Below, one piece after another: positions 9,458-18,787 of a DNA stretch of 64,000 nucleotides. The translations under genes were made by a program, and so were the position numbers. The notes under the pieces were generated by a model. That model ran no database searches and was not told the origin of the DNA. It saw nothing but the letters and a program-made list of their open reading frames with translations. Source of the DNA: Acidovorax_G lacteus (lineage in GTDB: Bacteria > Pseudomonadota > Gammaproteobacteria > Burkholderiales > Burkholderiaceae_C); NCBI RefSeq assembly GCF_039540375.1, contig NZ_BAABEX010000031.1:1-64000 (forward strand). Direction: 5' to 3'. How positions within the stretch are numbered: the stretch's first letter is position 1; each line of letters starts with the position of its first letter.

Positions 9458-9943
9458 TCAGTCCTCCTGGCCGGGTGTGCCCAGCACGGGTTCGCAGCGC
9501 AGCGTGCTGCGCACCGAGCGGGCGAGAAAGCAGGCCTCGTGGGCACGGTGGTGCAGGGCCGCATGCTCGGCGGGCGTGGGCGTGCGGGCCGGGTCGAACC
9601 ACACGGTGGGCCGCAGGCAGACCTCGGTGACGGCGAGTTGTCCTTCGGCGTCGGGCGCGAGCAGGCCCTCGGCCTGGTCGCGGTAGCGGTCCACGCGCCA
9701 GCCGTCGCGGCAGGCCAGGTCCAGAAACCACAGCATGTGGCAACTGGCCAGGGCCGCGACAAAGGCTTCTTCCGGGTCCACCGCGGCAGGGTCGGACATC
9801 GGCACGGGCACGACCTGGGGCGACGACGAGACGGGCACCTGCAGGCCGCCGTCAAACTGCCAGGCGTGGCTGCGGTGGTAGCGGCGGTCCACAAAGGCAT
9901 CGGGGCCGCGCTGCCAGTCGACGGTGGCGGTGTGGTGGGCCAT
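9458..9943 (-). CDS. OsmC-family peroxide-reducing protein
   Basis: A 161-residue OsmC/Ohr-family protein. LASCHMLWFLDLACRDGW carries the first conserved cysteine region, and HRAHEACFLARSVR carries the second peroxidatic-type cysteine. Such proteins reduce organic hydroperoxides with thiols. It shares an operon with the PaiB-like gene. The divergent MocR-type regulator begins 98 bp away and is a plausible controller. Confidence 0.88.
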   Translation of the reverse strand: MAHHTATVDWQRGPDAFVDRRYHRSHAWQFDGGLQVPVSSSPQVVPVPMSDPAAVDPEEAFVAALASCHMLWFLDLACRDGWRVDRYRDQAEGLLAPDAEGQLAVTEVCLRPTVWFDPARTPTPAEHAALHHRAHEACFLARSVRSTLRCEPVLGTPGQED

Positions 9944-10040
9944 GGCGGGGTCTCCTGAAAAGGGGCGGGCATGAGCCCGAGGGGTTTCTACAATGGCCCC
10001 TCAGTCTAGGCACATCAGTACCGCATCAAGGAGCCAATGC

Positions 10041-11555
10041 ATGCCCGCCCGCAGGGCCAATGCCGCCCCCACCCAAGCCCCCGCACAGCGCGCCCAGGGT
10101 GCGACAGAACCGGCGCTGCGCCAGCGCGTGTACGCCGACCTGCGCGCCGCGATCGAACGCGGCAGCCTGCCGCCTGGCGCACGCCTGCCGCCCTCGCGCG
10201 AGCATGCGCGGGTGCTGGGCGTGTCGCGCAACACCGTGCTCTGGGCCGTGCAGCGCCTGCAGGCCGAGGGGTACCTCGAAGCCCGCGTGGGCGATGGCAC
10301 CTATGTGCCGCTGGCGCTGGCCGGGGTGCGCAGCAGTGCTGTGGCCGCGCCCCTGCCCGCGCGGGGCCTGTCGCAGCGCGGTGCGCGGCTGGCGGCCATG
10401 GCCGCGCAGTGGCAGCCACCGGCGGTGGCCGCGCGGCCGTTTCGCATCGGCGCGCCCGAGGTGGCGCAGTTTCCGTGGGCCGTGTGGGACCGTATCGCGC
10501 GCCAGGCCTCGCGCGCGCAGCGCGTGGCACGGGCGCAGTACCTCGACCCGGCGGGCGATGCGCAACTGCGCTCGGCCATTGCGCAGTGGCTGTGGGCGTC
10601 GCGCGGCATCCGCTGCGATGCGCAGCAGGTGGTGGTGTGCGCAGGCTCGCAGCAGGCGATCGACCTGATCGCACGCTTGTTGCTGGACCCGGGCGACGCT
10701 GTGGTGGTGGAAGACCCGGGCTACCCGGGCGTGCGGCTGGCGCTGCAGGCCCACGGCGCGCAGGTGTGCCCGGTGCCGCTCGATGGCGATGGCCTGTGCG
10801 TGGACACCGCGGCCCGCCAATGGCCGCAGGCGCGCATGGCCGTGGTCACGCCCACGCACCAGTTCCCCTCGGGCGCGGCCATGGGACTGGCGCGGCGGCG
10901 GGCGCTGCTCGACTGGGCGCAGGCGCACGACGCCTGGGTGGTGGAGGACGACTACGACGGCGAATTCCAATGGGGCGCGCAGCGCCTGCCCGCACTGTGC
11001 AGCCTGCCCGGGGCGCAGCGCGTGCTGCACGTGGGCACCTTCTCCAAGACGCTGCACCCGGGCCTGCGCCTGGGCTATGTGGTGGTGCCAGCTGCGCTGG
11101 CCGAAGGCTTTGCCATGGGCCGCGCGCTCAGCGACCGGCATGCGCCCGGCGACGCGCAGGCCGTGCTCGCACGCTTCATTGCCGACGGGCACCTGCTGCG
11201 CCACCTGCGGCGCATGCGCGAGCTGTACGCCGAGCGACAGTGGGCGCTGCGCTGTGCGCTGGCCCGCGCCACCGGCGGCGTGGTGCATCTGGAGGGCAGC
11301 GAGCGCGGCATGCAGCTGCTCCTCGAAGCCGCGCCGGGCACCGACGACGCCGCGCTGTCGCGCCATGCCCAGGCCTGTGGGGTGATGCTGGCGCCACTGT
11401 CGCGCTATGCCGTCGCGTCACCGCGCCGCGGCTGGCTGTTCGGCTTTGCGGGCTACGACGCTGCGCTGCTGGACGATGCCGCCCAGCGCATCGGCCCAGC
11501 GCTGGCGCGGGCATGGGCGCGCGCACACCCGGGGCGGGTGGGGCGGGCGGGATAA
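10041..11555 (+). CDS. MocR/PdxR-type transcriptional regulator (GntR HTH plus aminotransferase fold)
   Basis: A 504-residue protein. The N-terminal winged helix (about residues 25-95) has SREHARVLGVSRNTVLWAVQRLQAEGYL. The rest is a class-I aminotransferase-like domain binding pyridoxal phosphate, with VVEDDYDGEFQW and a lysine motif GTFSKTLHPGLRLGYVV. MocR-type proteins use PLP as a sensor, not as an enzyme cofactor. CAAGGAGCC precedes the chosen ATG; an in-frame ATG at 9993 lacks a ribosome site. It is divergent from osmC-paiB, which it may regulate, although PLP biosynthesis genes are the usual targets of PdxR. Confidence 0.88.
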   Translation: MPARRANAAPTQAPAQRAQGATEPALRQRVYADLRAAIERGSLPPGARLPPSREHARVLGVSRNTVLWAVQRLQAEGYLEARVGDGTYVPLALAGVRSSAVAAPLPARGLSQRGARLAAMAAQWQPPAVAARPFRIGAPEVAQFPWAVWDRIARQASRAQRVARAQYLDPAGDAQLRSAIAQWLWASRGIRCDAQQVVVCAGSQQAIDLIARLLLDPGDAVVVEDPGYPGVRLALQAHGAQVCPVPLDGDGLCVDTAARQWPQARMAVVTPTHQFPSGAAMGLARRRALLDWAQAHDAWVVEDDYDGEFQWGAQRLPALCSLPGAQRVLHVGTFSKTLHPGLRLGYVVVPAALAEGFAMGRALSDRHAPGDAQAVLARFIADGHLLRHLRRMRELYAERQWALRCALARATGGVVHLEGSERGMQLLLEAAPGTDDAALSRHAQACGVMLAPLSRYAVASPRRGWLFGFAGYDAALLDDAAQRIGPALARAWARAHPGRVGRAG

Positions 11556-11582
11556 TCCGCACACCGCCCCGCACCCTGCACC

Positions 11583-13508
11583 ATGTCTGCCCTGCCTGCC
11601 GAAAGCGCCCTGCCGCGCGTGCTGTCGCTCATCCCGCCGATGACGCAGCTCAACACGCCGTACCCGTCGACCGCCTACCTGACGGGGTTTCTGCGCTCGC
11701 GCGGGGTGGACGCGGCGCAGGAAGACCTGGCCCTGGCGCTGGTGCTGCGCCTGCTCACGCCCGAGGCGCTGGACACACTGGCCGATGAGGCACGCGCCGT
11801 GCCCGAGGCCGAGCGCAGCGCGGTGGTGTGGCACTTCATCGAGCACGCGGCGCGCTACCGCGCCACCATCGCCCCCGTGATTGCCTTCGTGCAGGGGCGC
11901 GACGCCACGCTGGCGCACCGCATCGTGGGCCGCCAGTACCTGCCCGAAGGTCCGCGCTTTGCCTCGCTCGACGTGTACGTGGACGACGACGGCGGCGACC
12001 CGCTGGGCTGGGCCTTTGGCGCGCTGGGCCTGCACGACCGGGCCAAGCACCTGGCCACGCTGTACCTCAACGACCTGGCCGACGTGCTGCGCGACGTGGT
12101 GGACCCGCGTTTCGAGTTCGTGCGCTACGCCGAATCCCTGGCCGGCAGCCAGGCGAGTTTTGACCCGCTGGCCCAGGCGCTGGCCGCGCCCCCCACGCGG
12201 GTGGACCGCACGCTCGAAGCGCTGGCGGTGGCCGCGGTCGAGCGCCACCGGCCCGCGGTGGTGCTGCTGTCGGTGCCGTTTCCGGGCTCGGTGTACGGGG
12301 CCTTCCGCATCGCGCAGGCGATCCGCCAGCATGCGCCCGGCGTGGTCACCGTGCTGGGTGGCGGCTTTGTGAACACCGAACTGCGCGAACTGTCCGACCC
12401 GCGCGTGTTCGACTTCTTCGACTTTGTGACGCTGGACGCGGGCGAACGCCCGCTGCTGGCCCTGTTGGACCATGTGGCCGGCCGCCGCAGCCGCCAGCGC
12501 CTGGTGCGCACCTTTGTGCGCGACGCCGACGGCCAGGTGCGCCTGCAGCAGTGGCAGGAGCCCGACGTGGCGTTTGCCGAGGTGGGCACGCCCACCTGGG
12601 ACGGGCTGCCGCTGCGCGAGTACCTGTCGCTGCTGGACATGCTCAACCCCATGCACCGGCTCTGGAGCGACGGGCGCTGGAACAAGCTCACCGTGGCCCA
12701 CGGCTGCTACTGGAAGAAGTGCAGCTTCTGCGATGTGGGGCTGGACTACATCGGCCGCTACGAGGGCGCGAGCGCTGCCGTGCTGGCCGACCGCATCGAG
12801 GCCATCGTGGCCGAGACCGGGCAGACCGGCTTTCACTTCGTGGACGAGGCAGCGCCGCCCAAGGCGCTCAAGGCGCTCGCGCAGGAGCTGCTCGCGCGCG
12901 GCACGGGCATCTCGTGGTGGGGCAATGTGCGCTTCGAGAAGACCTTCTCACCCGAGCTGTGCCAGCTGCTGGCCGACAGCGGCTGCATTGCGATTTCGGG
13001 CGGGCTCGAAGTCGCCTCCGACCGGCTGCTCGCGCTCATGCAAAAAGGCGTGTCGGTGGACCAGGTGGCGCGCGTGACGCGGGCCTTCAGCGACGCCGGC
13101 ATTCTGGTGCATGCGTACCTGATGTATGGCTTTCCCACGCAGACGGTGCAAGACACGGTGGACGCGCTCGAACTCGTGCGCCAGCTCTTTGCCAACGGCT
13201 GCATCCAGAGCGGGTTCTTCCACCGCTTTGCCTGCACCGTGCATTCGCCCGTGGGCCTGAACCCGCAGGACTACGGCATCACCCTGCACCCGCTGCCGCC
13301 CGGCGGCTTTGCCAAGAACGACGTGGGCTTTACCGACCCCACGGGCGTGGACCACGACGCGCTGGGCATGGGGCTCAAAAAAGCGATCTACAACTACATG
13401 CACGGCATCGGGCTTGAAGAGGACGTGCGCATGTGGTTCCCCTTCAAGGTGCCCAAGACCACGGTGGCGCGCCAGCGCATTGCCAAGGCGCTCGCGCAGC
13501 GCGGCTGA
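11583..13508 (+). CDS. Cobalamin-type radical SAM protein
   Basis: A 641-residue protein. Residues about 10-300 include a B12-binding-like Rossmann region (VVLLSVPFPGSVYGAFRIAQAIR, then VTVLGGGFVN). The radical SAM domain follows, with cluster cysteines C375, C380 and C383 in GCYWKKCSFCD. That is CX4CX2C, not the canonical CX3CX2C. ISGGLEVASDRLL and YLMYGFPTQT are later radical SAM strands. No DxHxxG cobalamin motif is obvious. It begins 27 bp after the MocR-type gene. The substrate is unknown; BchE/HpnP-type families are structurally similar. Confidence 0.85.
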   Translation: MSALPAESALPRVLSLIPPMTQLNTPYPSTAYLTGFLRSRGVDAAQEDLALALVLRLLTPEALDTLADEARAVPEAERSAVVWHFIEHAARYRATIAPVIAFVQGRDATLAHRIVGRQYLPEGPRFASLDVYVDDDGGDPLGWAFGALGLHDRAKHLATLYLNDLADVLRDVVDPRFEFVRYAESLAGSQASFDPLAQALAAPPTRVDRTLEALAVAAVERHRPAVVLLSVPFPGSVYGAFRIAQAIRQHAPGVVTVLGGGFVNTELRELSDPRVFDFFDFVTLDAGERPLLALLDHVAGRRSRQRLVRTFVRDADGQVRLQQWQEPDVAFAEVGTPTWDGLPLREYLSLLDMLNPMHRLWSDGRWNKLTVAHGCYWKKCSFCDVGLDYIGRYEGASAAVLADRIEAIVAETGQTGFHFVDEAAPPKALKALAQELLARGTGISWWGNVRFEKTFSPELCQLLADSGCIAISGGLEVASDRLLALMQKGVSVDQVARVTRAFSDAGILVHAYLMYGFPTQTVQDTVDALELVRQLFANGCIQSGFFHRFACTVHSPVGLNPQDYGITLHPLPPGGFAKNDVGFTDPTGVDHDALGMGLKKAIYNYMHGIGLEEDVRMWFPFKVPKTTVARQRIAKALAQRG

Positions 13509-13541
13509 GGCGGCGGTGCTGCCAGCGGCCGCGCGCGTGCC

Positions 13542-14912
13542 TCAGAAAAAGCGCGTGGCCAGGATGTTCAGCACCACGATGGCAAACAGCACCAGCATGG
13601 CGCTCAGCGCCTTGCGGCGTGCCTCCTCGCTGACCACGAGCCGGTAGGCCGCGTAAGCGACCCCCGTGCCCACAAAGGGCGCGGCAAAGGCCGCCAGAGT
13701 GGCCGGAATCACGACCAGCCCGCCCCAGCTGTCGGCCCAATTGGTGCTCCAGAGCGAGCGCACGAAGATCGCGCACGGAATGGCCAGCCCCGTCCACATC
13801 AGGAACGAGGCCAGCGCCACGCTGGCGTGCTGCGCCACCAGGACATACAGCCCGATGGCCGCCACCACCCCTGCGATGAGCAGCAGGCGCTTCCACCAAG
13901 CGCCGGACGAACGCGAGGACGCCCCGGCCGGTGCTGCGGCGGCTGCGCGCTCGCGCGGTGCCGTCTCGGCCACCGGTGGGCGGCTGCGGGCCTTCGCCTC
14001 GCGCAGCAGGGCGTCCACACCCGGGTGTTCCACCTGGGCCAGGATGCGCGCGGTGCGCGACAGCGCCTGATCGTGCTGGGGAATCTCGGTCTGCAGCGCG
14101 GCCCCCAGCCGCCACCACGCGCCCATCTGCGCACGCCAGCCCACGCCCGCCGGCAGCGAGCCAAAACTGCCGTCGGCCGCACGGCACAGATAGAACTGGG
14201 TGCTCTGGGGCATTACCGCCAAGCGGGTGCTGTAGCGCGGCAGGCTGCACTGCATCAGCGGGGCGGCCGGGGCCTGACCGGGGCGGCCCAGGCGCAGCGT
14301 GAATTCGGGCAGGGGCAGCGGTTCGGCCAACGCGTTGCGCACGCCCAGCCACAGGTACAGGCCGCGCGGCTGGCCGTCCCGGCTGCGATGGACCCAGAAG
14401 CCTGGGGCCTCCGCCACCAGGTCGGCGCCCAGCGCCTCCAGCTCGGGCGGCAGGGGCACGTCGGGCCCGTCGGCATCCCACAGCGCCTGCACCCCCGTGG
14501 CTAGCACGCCGGGCCACACGGCCTGGGCACGGCGCTGCAGGTCGTCGGCCGCCACCTCGCGGCCCTGGGCCATGGCCGCCTCGACGGTGCGCGAAGCGTG
14601 CTGGGGGCGGCCTTCCAGGGCCAGCAGCCAGGCATCGAGCAGGGCCCGCCGCAGGTGGAGTGCCTCGGACGCCTGCCCACGGGCGTCGGCCACGCGCATC
14701 CAGGCGTAGCGCGTCGGATCGCCGGGCTCCAGCGTCTGCTCGCGCCACGAGGGACCGGACGGGCCGCTCGCCGCCGGGGTCGCCGCTTTTTGCGCCCACA
14801 CCCCCGCTGCCGCCAGGCCGAGCAGCAGGCCCAGCGCCCAGGCGCGCAGGCCCAGGCGGAGCCCGGAGAACGTGTGGCCCCACGGGCGGGCGCGCACCGC
14901 GGTCATGTGCAT
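13542..14912 (-). CDS. Conserved hypothetical membrane protein
   Basis: A 456-residue protein I do not recognise. An N-terminal signal-like helix (about residues 22-40, ending GVWAQ) leads to a soluble, probably periplasmic region of about 300 residues. Three hydrophobic segments follow (roughly residues 347-367, 370-390 and 405-455) and the end is ILATRFF. An alanine/proline/arginine-rich linker precedes the membrane part. GGGAGG sits 6 nt before the ATG. It is convergent with the radical SAM gene and divergent from dinG; nothing in the context gives a function. Confidence 0.75.
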   Translation of the reverse strand: MHMTAVRARPWGHTFSGLRLGLRAWALGLLLGLAAAGVWAQKAATPAASGPSGPSWREQTLEPGDPTRYAWMRVADARGQASEALHLRRALLDAWLLALEGRPQHASRTVEAAMAQGREVAADDLQRRAQAVWPGVLATGVQALWDADGPDVPLPPELEALGADLVAEAPGFWVHRSRDGQPRGLYLWLGVRNALAEPLPLPEFTLRLGRPGQAPAAPLMQCSLPRYSTRLAVMPQSTQFYLCRAADGSFGSLPAGVGWRAQMGAWWRLGAALQTEIPQHDQALSRTARILAQVEHPGVDALLREAKARSRPPVAETAPRERAAAAAPAGASSRSSGAWWKRLLLIAGVVAAIGLYVLVAQHASVALASFLMWTGLAIPCAIFVRSLWSTNWADSWGGLVVIPATLAAFAAPFVGTGVAYAAYRLVVSEEARRKALSAMLVLFAIVVLNILATRFF

Positions 14913-15034
14913 GGTGATCCTCCCTCGGTTGGTATGGCAGGCATTGTCGGGTCGGCGGTGCAGGGTGGCAGGCCGTCCATCCAGCCCCGGGCGCAGCCGG
15001 GCAGGCGCGGTGCGCCCGCGTGCGACACTACTGT

Positions 15035-17227
15035 ATGTCTCAACAGGTTTGGGCCGCGCAGGCCCTGGAGTCGTTCGATGCGGTGGTGCAAGCCACCGAG
15101 GGTTTTCGCAGCCGCGCGGGCCAGCGGCGCATGGCCGAGCAGGTAGCAGCCACGTTCAGCACGGCCACGCTGGGCAAGGTGGAAGAGGGCGAGCCCGAGC
15201 CCACGCGCGCGATTGCGGTGATCCAGGCGGGTACGGGCGTGGGCAAGTCGCTCGCGTACTGCGCCCCGGCCGTGGCACTGGCGCTGGCGCGCGGCACGCG
15301 GGTGGTGGTCTCCACCGCCACGGTGGCGCTGCAGGAGCAGCTGGTCACCAAAGACCTGCCCGCGCTGGCTGCGCGCATGGCGCAGCCGTTCCGGTTTGCG
15401 CTGGCCAAGGGCCGGGGCCGCTATGTGTGCAAGCTCAAGCTGGACCGCCTGTCGGGCGCGGTGGAAGACGACTTCGACGGCGACGATCTGTTTGCCGACG
15501 AGGAGGCCGAGGCCCGGCGCGGTGCGCGATCGCACCAGGAGGCACAGGCGCGCGTGCAGTTCTACGCCAGCATGGGCGAGGCCCTGGCCAGCGGCCGCTG
15601 GGACGGCGACCGCGACACGCTGGACACCCCGCCCGAGCCCGAGGTGTGGAGCCCCGTGGCGGCCGAGAGCGCCAGCTGCACCGGCAAGCACTGCCCGGCC
15701 TTCAGCCAGTGCACCTACTACGAGCGGCGCAAGGAGCTGGTGGGCGCGCAGGTCATCGTGGTCAACCACGACCTGCTGCTGGCCACGCTGGGCGCGCGCG
15801 TGCTGCCCGAGCTGGACAACTGCTTGCTGGTGCTGGACGAAGCCCACCACCTGCCCGCCACGGCGCTGGAGCAGTTTGCCGGGCAGATGGACCTGAGCCG
15901 CCTGGGCTGGATCGACCGGCTCTCCAGCCGCGCGCTGCGCGTGGGCGGGCTGATGGAGGTGGAAGACATCGCCGACCTGCCGCGCCACGCCGCCCAGTTG
16001 CGCCAGGCCCTGCTCGACCTGGAGCGGCTGGTGCTGGAGCATTACGGCACGGCGCTGAAGGCCGGCGACGACGGCGGCGGCTGGCGGCGCGCGGCCCAGG
16101 GGCGTGTGCAGGGCCGGGTGCGCCTGCCCGGCGGCCGCCTGCCTGAAGCGCTGATGGCGCCCGTGGCGCAGCTCGCCAGCAGCGCCGACGGGTTTCTGGA
16201 AGTGCTGCGCGCCATCTCCAAGGCGCTGCGCGCGGCCATGCGCGAGCAGCCCGACGAGGCGCGCCGCCTGTCCACCCTGTACGCACAGCTCGGTACGCTG
16301 GCCCCACGGCTCGAAGGCGTGCACGCCACAGCGCAGCTGCTGCTGCAGGAGGCGCCCGACGGCGCGGCCCCGGCGGCCAAGTGGTTCACGCTCGATGCCG
16401 ACGGCGAATTCATCGTGCTGCGCGCCCACGCCAGCCCGGTGATGCCCGGTCCCACGCTGCGCCACCATTTGTGGAACGCCACGCGCGGCGCGGTGCTGAC
16501 CTCGGCCACGCTCATGGGCTGCGGCAGCTTTGACTTCTTTTTGCGCGAAGCCGGCCTGGCCGGCGATGCGGCCGTGACCACGCTGGAGGTGCCCAGCCCC
16601 TTCGACTACGCGGCCCAAGGCACGCTGGTGGCCGCCGAAACCGCGGCCGACCCCCGCGAGGCCGCGCGCTTTACCGAAGAGATGGTGGAAGCCCTGCTGC
16701 ACGATCTGGCCCAGGTACAGGCCGGGGCGCTGGTGCTGTTCACCTCGCGCGACCAGATGCGCCAGGCCGTCGACGCGCTGCCCACGGTACTGCGCCCGCG
16801 CGTGCTGGTGCAGAACACGCTGCCGCGCGGGCAGCTGCTGGCCCGCCACCGCGAACGCGTGGCCGCGGGCGAGCCGTCCATCGTGTTCGGGCTGCAGTCG
16901 TTTGGCGAAGGGCTGGATCTGCCCGGCGCGCTGTGCGAGTCGCTGTTCATCACCAAGCTGCCGTTTGCCCCGCCCGACGCGCCGGTGGACGACGCCCGCG
17001 CCGAATGGCTGCGCTCGGTGGGGCGCGACCCGTTCAGCGAACTCGTGGTGCCGGCCACCGCCATCCGCCTGGCACAGTGGGTGGGCCGCGCGATCCGCAC
17101 CGAAGAAGACCAGGCCCACGTGTACTGCTACGACCGGCGGCTCACGCGCACCAGCTACGGCCAGCGCCTGCTGCGCGGGCTGCCGCCCTTTGCGCTGGTG
17201 CAGCGCGGGCCGCTGGCGCGGGTGTAG
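15035..17227 (+). CDS. dinG: ATP-dependent DNA helicase, DinG/XPD family
   Basis: A 730-residue superfamily-2 helicase. Walker A is AGTGVGKS (residues 65-72) and the DEAH box LDEAHH is at about 267-272. Four cysteines at about 132, 215, 220 and 226 fit the [4Fe-4S] domain of DinG/XPD, which is needed for 5'-3' unwinding of forked DNA and R-loops. Later motifs include LTSATLMG and QWVGRAIRTEEDQ. The start MSQQVW is chosen over an in-frame ATG 15 bp earlier because family members begin near it. It is followed by a DnaQ-like nuclease on the same strand. Confidence 0.93.
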   Translation: MSQQVWAAQALESFDAVVQATEGFRSRAGQRRMAEQVAATFSTATLGKVEEGEPEPTRAIAVIQAGTGVGKSLAYCAPAVALALARGTRVVVSTATVALQEQLVTKDLPALAARMAQPFRFALAKGRGRYVCKLKLDRLSGAVEDDFDGDDLFADEEAEARRGARSHQEAQARVQFYASMGEALASGRWDGDRDTLDTPPEPEVWSPVAAESASCTGKHCPAFSQCTYYERRKELVGAQVIVVNHDLLLATLGARVLPELDNCLLVLDEAHHLPATALEQFAGQMDLSRLGWIDRLSSRALRVGGLMEVEDIADLPRHAAQLRQALLDLERLVLEHYGTALKAGDDGGGWRRAAQGRVQGRVRLPGGRLPEALMAPVAQLASSADGFLEVLRAISKALRAAMREQPDEARRLSTLYAQLGTLAPRLEGVHATAQLLLQEAPDGAAPAAKWFTLDADGEFIVLRAHASPVMPGPTLRHHLWNATRGAVLTSATLMGCGSFDFFLREAGLAGDAAVTTLEVPSPFDYAAQGTLVAAETAADPREAARFTEEMVEALLHDLAQVQAGALVLFTSRDQMRQAVDALPTVLRPRVLVQNTLPRGQLLARHRERVAAGEPSIVFGLQSFGEGLDLPGALCESLFITKLPFAPPDAPVDDARAEWLRSVGRDPFSELVVPATAIRLAQWVGRAIRTEEDQAHVYCYDRRLTRTSYGQRLLRGLPPFALVQRGPLARV

Positions 17228-17303
17228 CGCACCGCACAAGGCCCCGGGCACAGGCCCGCCGCACGTCGCAGACAATGGCGGGCCGCCTGCACACCGTCCT
17301 GCC

Positions 17304-17915
17304 ATGTCCCGCATCGCCGTCATCGACTTTGAAACCACGGGCATGACGCCCCAGCAGGGCGCGCGGGCCACCGAAGTGGCCATCGTGCTGCTGGAAGACG
17401 GCCGGGTGGTGGACCGCTTCCAGAGCCTGATGAACGGCGGCGTGTGGATTCCACCCTTCATCACGCAGCTCACCGGCATCGGCAATGCCATGGTGCAGGC
17501 CGCGCCCGCGGCCGGGCAGGTGATGCAGGACGCCGCCCGCTTTGTGGGCGACACGCCACTGGTGGCGCACAACGCCGCGTTCGACCGCAAGTTCTGGGAG
17601 GCCGAGCTGGCCCGCGCCGACCTGCCGGCGGCGCAGCCTTTTGCCTGCACGGTGCTGCTGTCGCGCCGCCTGTACCCCGAAGCGCCCAGCCACCGGCTGG
17701 GAGCGCTGGCGGCGTTTCACGGCCTGCCGCCCACGGGCCGCGCCCACCGGGCGCTGGCCGACGCCGAGATGACCGCCGCGCTGCTGCAGCGCATGCTGGC
17801 CACGCTGCGCGAGCGCTGGCAGGTGGCCCGGCCCGACCACGCCCTGCTGTGCGCGCTGCAGCGCTGCGCCAAGCCCGCCCTGCCCGCGTTGCTGGCGCGG
17901 TACGCAGACGCCTGA
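17304..17915 (+). CDS. DnaQ-like 3'-5' exonuclease (DEDDh)
   Basis: A 203-residue exonuclease. The ExoI motif is VIDFETTGM (Asp and Glu metal ligands), ExoII is LVAHNAAFDRKF and ExoIII is HRALADAEM with the catalytic histidine. Members of this family without other domains process 3' ends in repair. It lies 76 bp after dinG on the same strand; a helicase and an exonuclease in a row suggest joint use in DNA repair, which is inference. Confidence 0.92.
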   Translation: MSRIAVIDFETTGMTPQQGARATEVAIVLLEDGRVVDRFQSLMNGGVWIPPFITQLTGIGNAMVQAAPAAGQVMQDAARFVGDTPLVAHNAAFDRKFWEAELARADLPAAQPFACTVLLSRRLYPEAPSHRLGALAAFHGLPPTGRAHRALADAEMTAALLQRMLATLRERWQVARPDHALLCALQRCAKPALPALLARYADA

Positions 17916-17929
17916 GCCGACGCCTGCTC

Positions 17930-17988
17930 GCTATTAAAGTGATAGCTGCTCGTGCTTGTTTTTGAAGCACGAGTGGCCATTTTGGCCC
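17930..17988 (+). repeat. Dispersed repeat, copy C, with terminator-like hairpin
   Basis: GCTATTAAAGTGATAGC (17930-17946) is followed by TGCTCGTGCTTG. CTCGTGCTT (17949-17957) and AAGCACGAG (17965-17973) form a perfect 9-bp stem with a 7-nt T-rich loop, then GGCC-ATTTT-GGCC follows. Lying 15 bp after the exonuclease stop, this copy could terminate transcription. Confidence 0.65.
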
Positions 17989-18114
17989 TCAAATCATCGG
18001 GCTGCGCGGCCGCTGCAGCGGCCAGCCGCCCTGCGCGGCCACGGGTCTTGCCGGGTCTGCCCATAATCCGGCGGCGGGCCCAGGTGGGCCATGCTTGATT
18101 CAAAGGGGAATGCC

Positions 18115-18696
18115 ATGCTCGTGTTGGTGCTCGGTCTGGTCGTGTTTCTGGGAATGCACTCGCTGCGCATCGTGTCGGAGCCGCTGCGCGACGGCCTGCG
18201 CGAGCGCCTGGGCCCGGTGTCGTGGCGGGTGGTCTATTCGCTGGTGTCGGCCCTGGGCCTGGCGCTGATCGTGTGGGGCTACGGCCTGGCCCGACAAGAC
18301 CCGATGGTGCTGTGGATGCCACCCATCGGCATGCGCCACGCCGCGGCGCTGCTCACGCTGGTGGCCTTTGTGCTGCTGGTGGCGGCCTATGTGCCGGGCA
18401 ACGCGATCAAGGCGCGCCTGCACCATCCGATGCTGCTGGGCACCAAGGTCTGGGCGCTGGCGCACCTGCTGTCCAACGGCACGCTGGCCGATGTGCTGCT
18501 GTTTGGCGGCTTTTTGCTGTGGGCGGTGCTGGGCTTTCGCGCCGCCCGCCAGCGCGACCGCCGCGATGGCACGGTGTACGGCCCCGCTCGCATGCCCGCC
18601 ACGGTGGCCACGGTGGTGCTGGGCATCGGCGCCTGGGCAGCCTTTGCGTTCTGGGCGCATGCTGCGCTGATCGGTGTCGCTCCGATGGGCCGCTGA
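18115..18696 (+). CDS. NnrU-family membrane protein
   Basis: A 193-residue integral membrane protein with about five hydrophobic helices, starting LVLVLGLVVFLGMHSLRI. LGPVSWRVVYSLVSALGLALIVWGYG and HPMLLGTKVWALAHLLSNG are NnrU-family signatures. NnrU was named from denitrification clusters but is widespread, and its role is not settled. AAAGGGGAATGCC precedes the chosen ATG; an in-frame ATG at 18091 lacks such a site. No denitrification genes are nearby. Confidence 0.85.
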   Translation: MLVLVLGLVVFLGMHSLRIVSEPLRDGLRERLGPVSWRVVYSLVSALGLALIVWGYGLARQDPMVLWMPPIGMRHAAALLTLVAFVLLVAAYVPGNAIKARLHHPMLLGTKVWALAHLLSNGTLADVLLFGGFLLWAVLGFRAARQRDRRDGTVYGPARMPATVATVVLGIGAWAAFAFWAHAALIGVAPMGR

Positions 18697-18787
18697 GTGC
18701 CGCACGGGGGCATCTCTGTTTCGACTGGTTACAAAGATGCTAAAAAGGCAGTTGGGGCGTGTCACCCAGACCCCCAGACTTGCCTAG

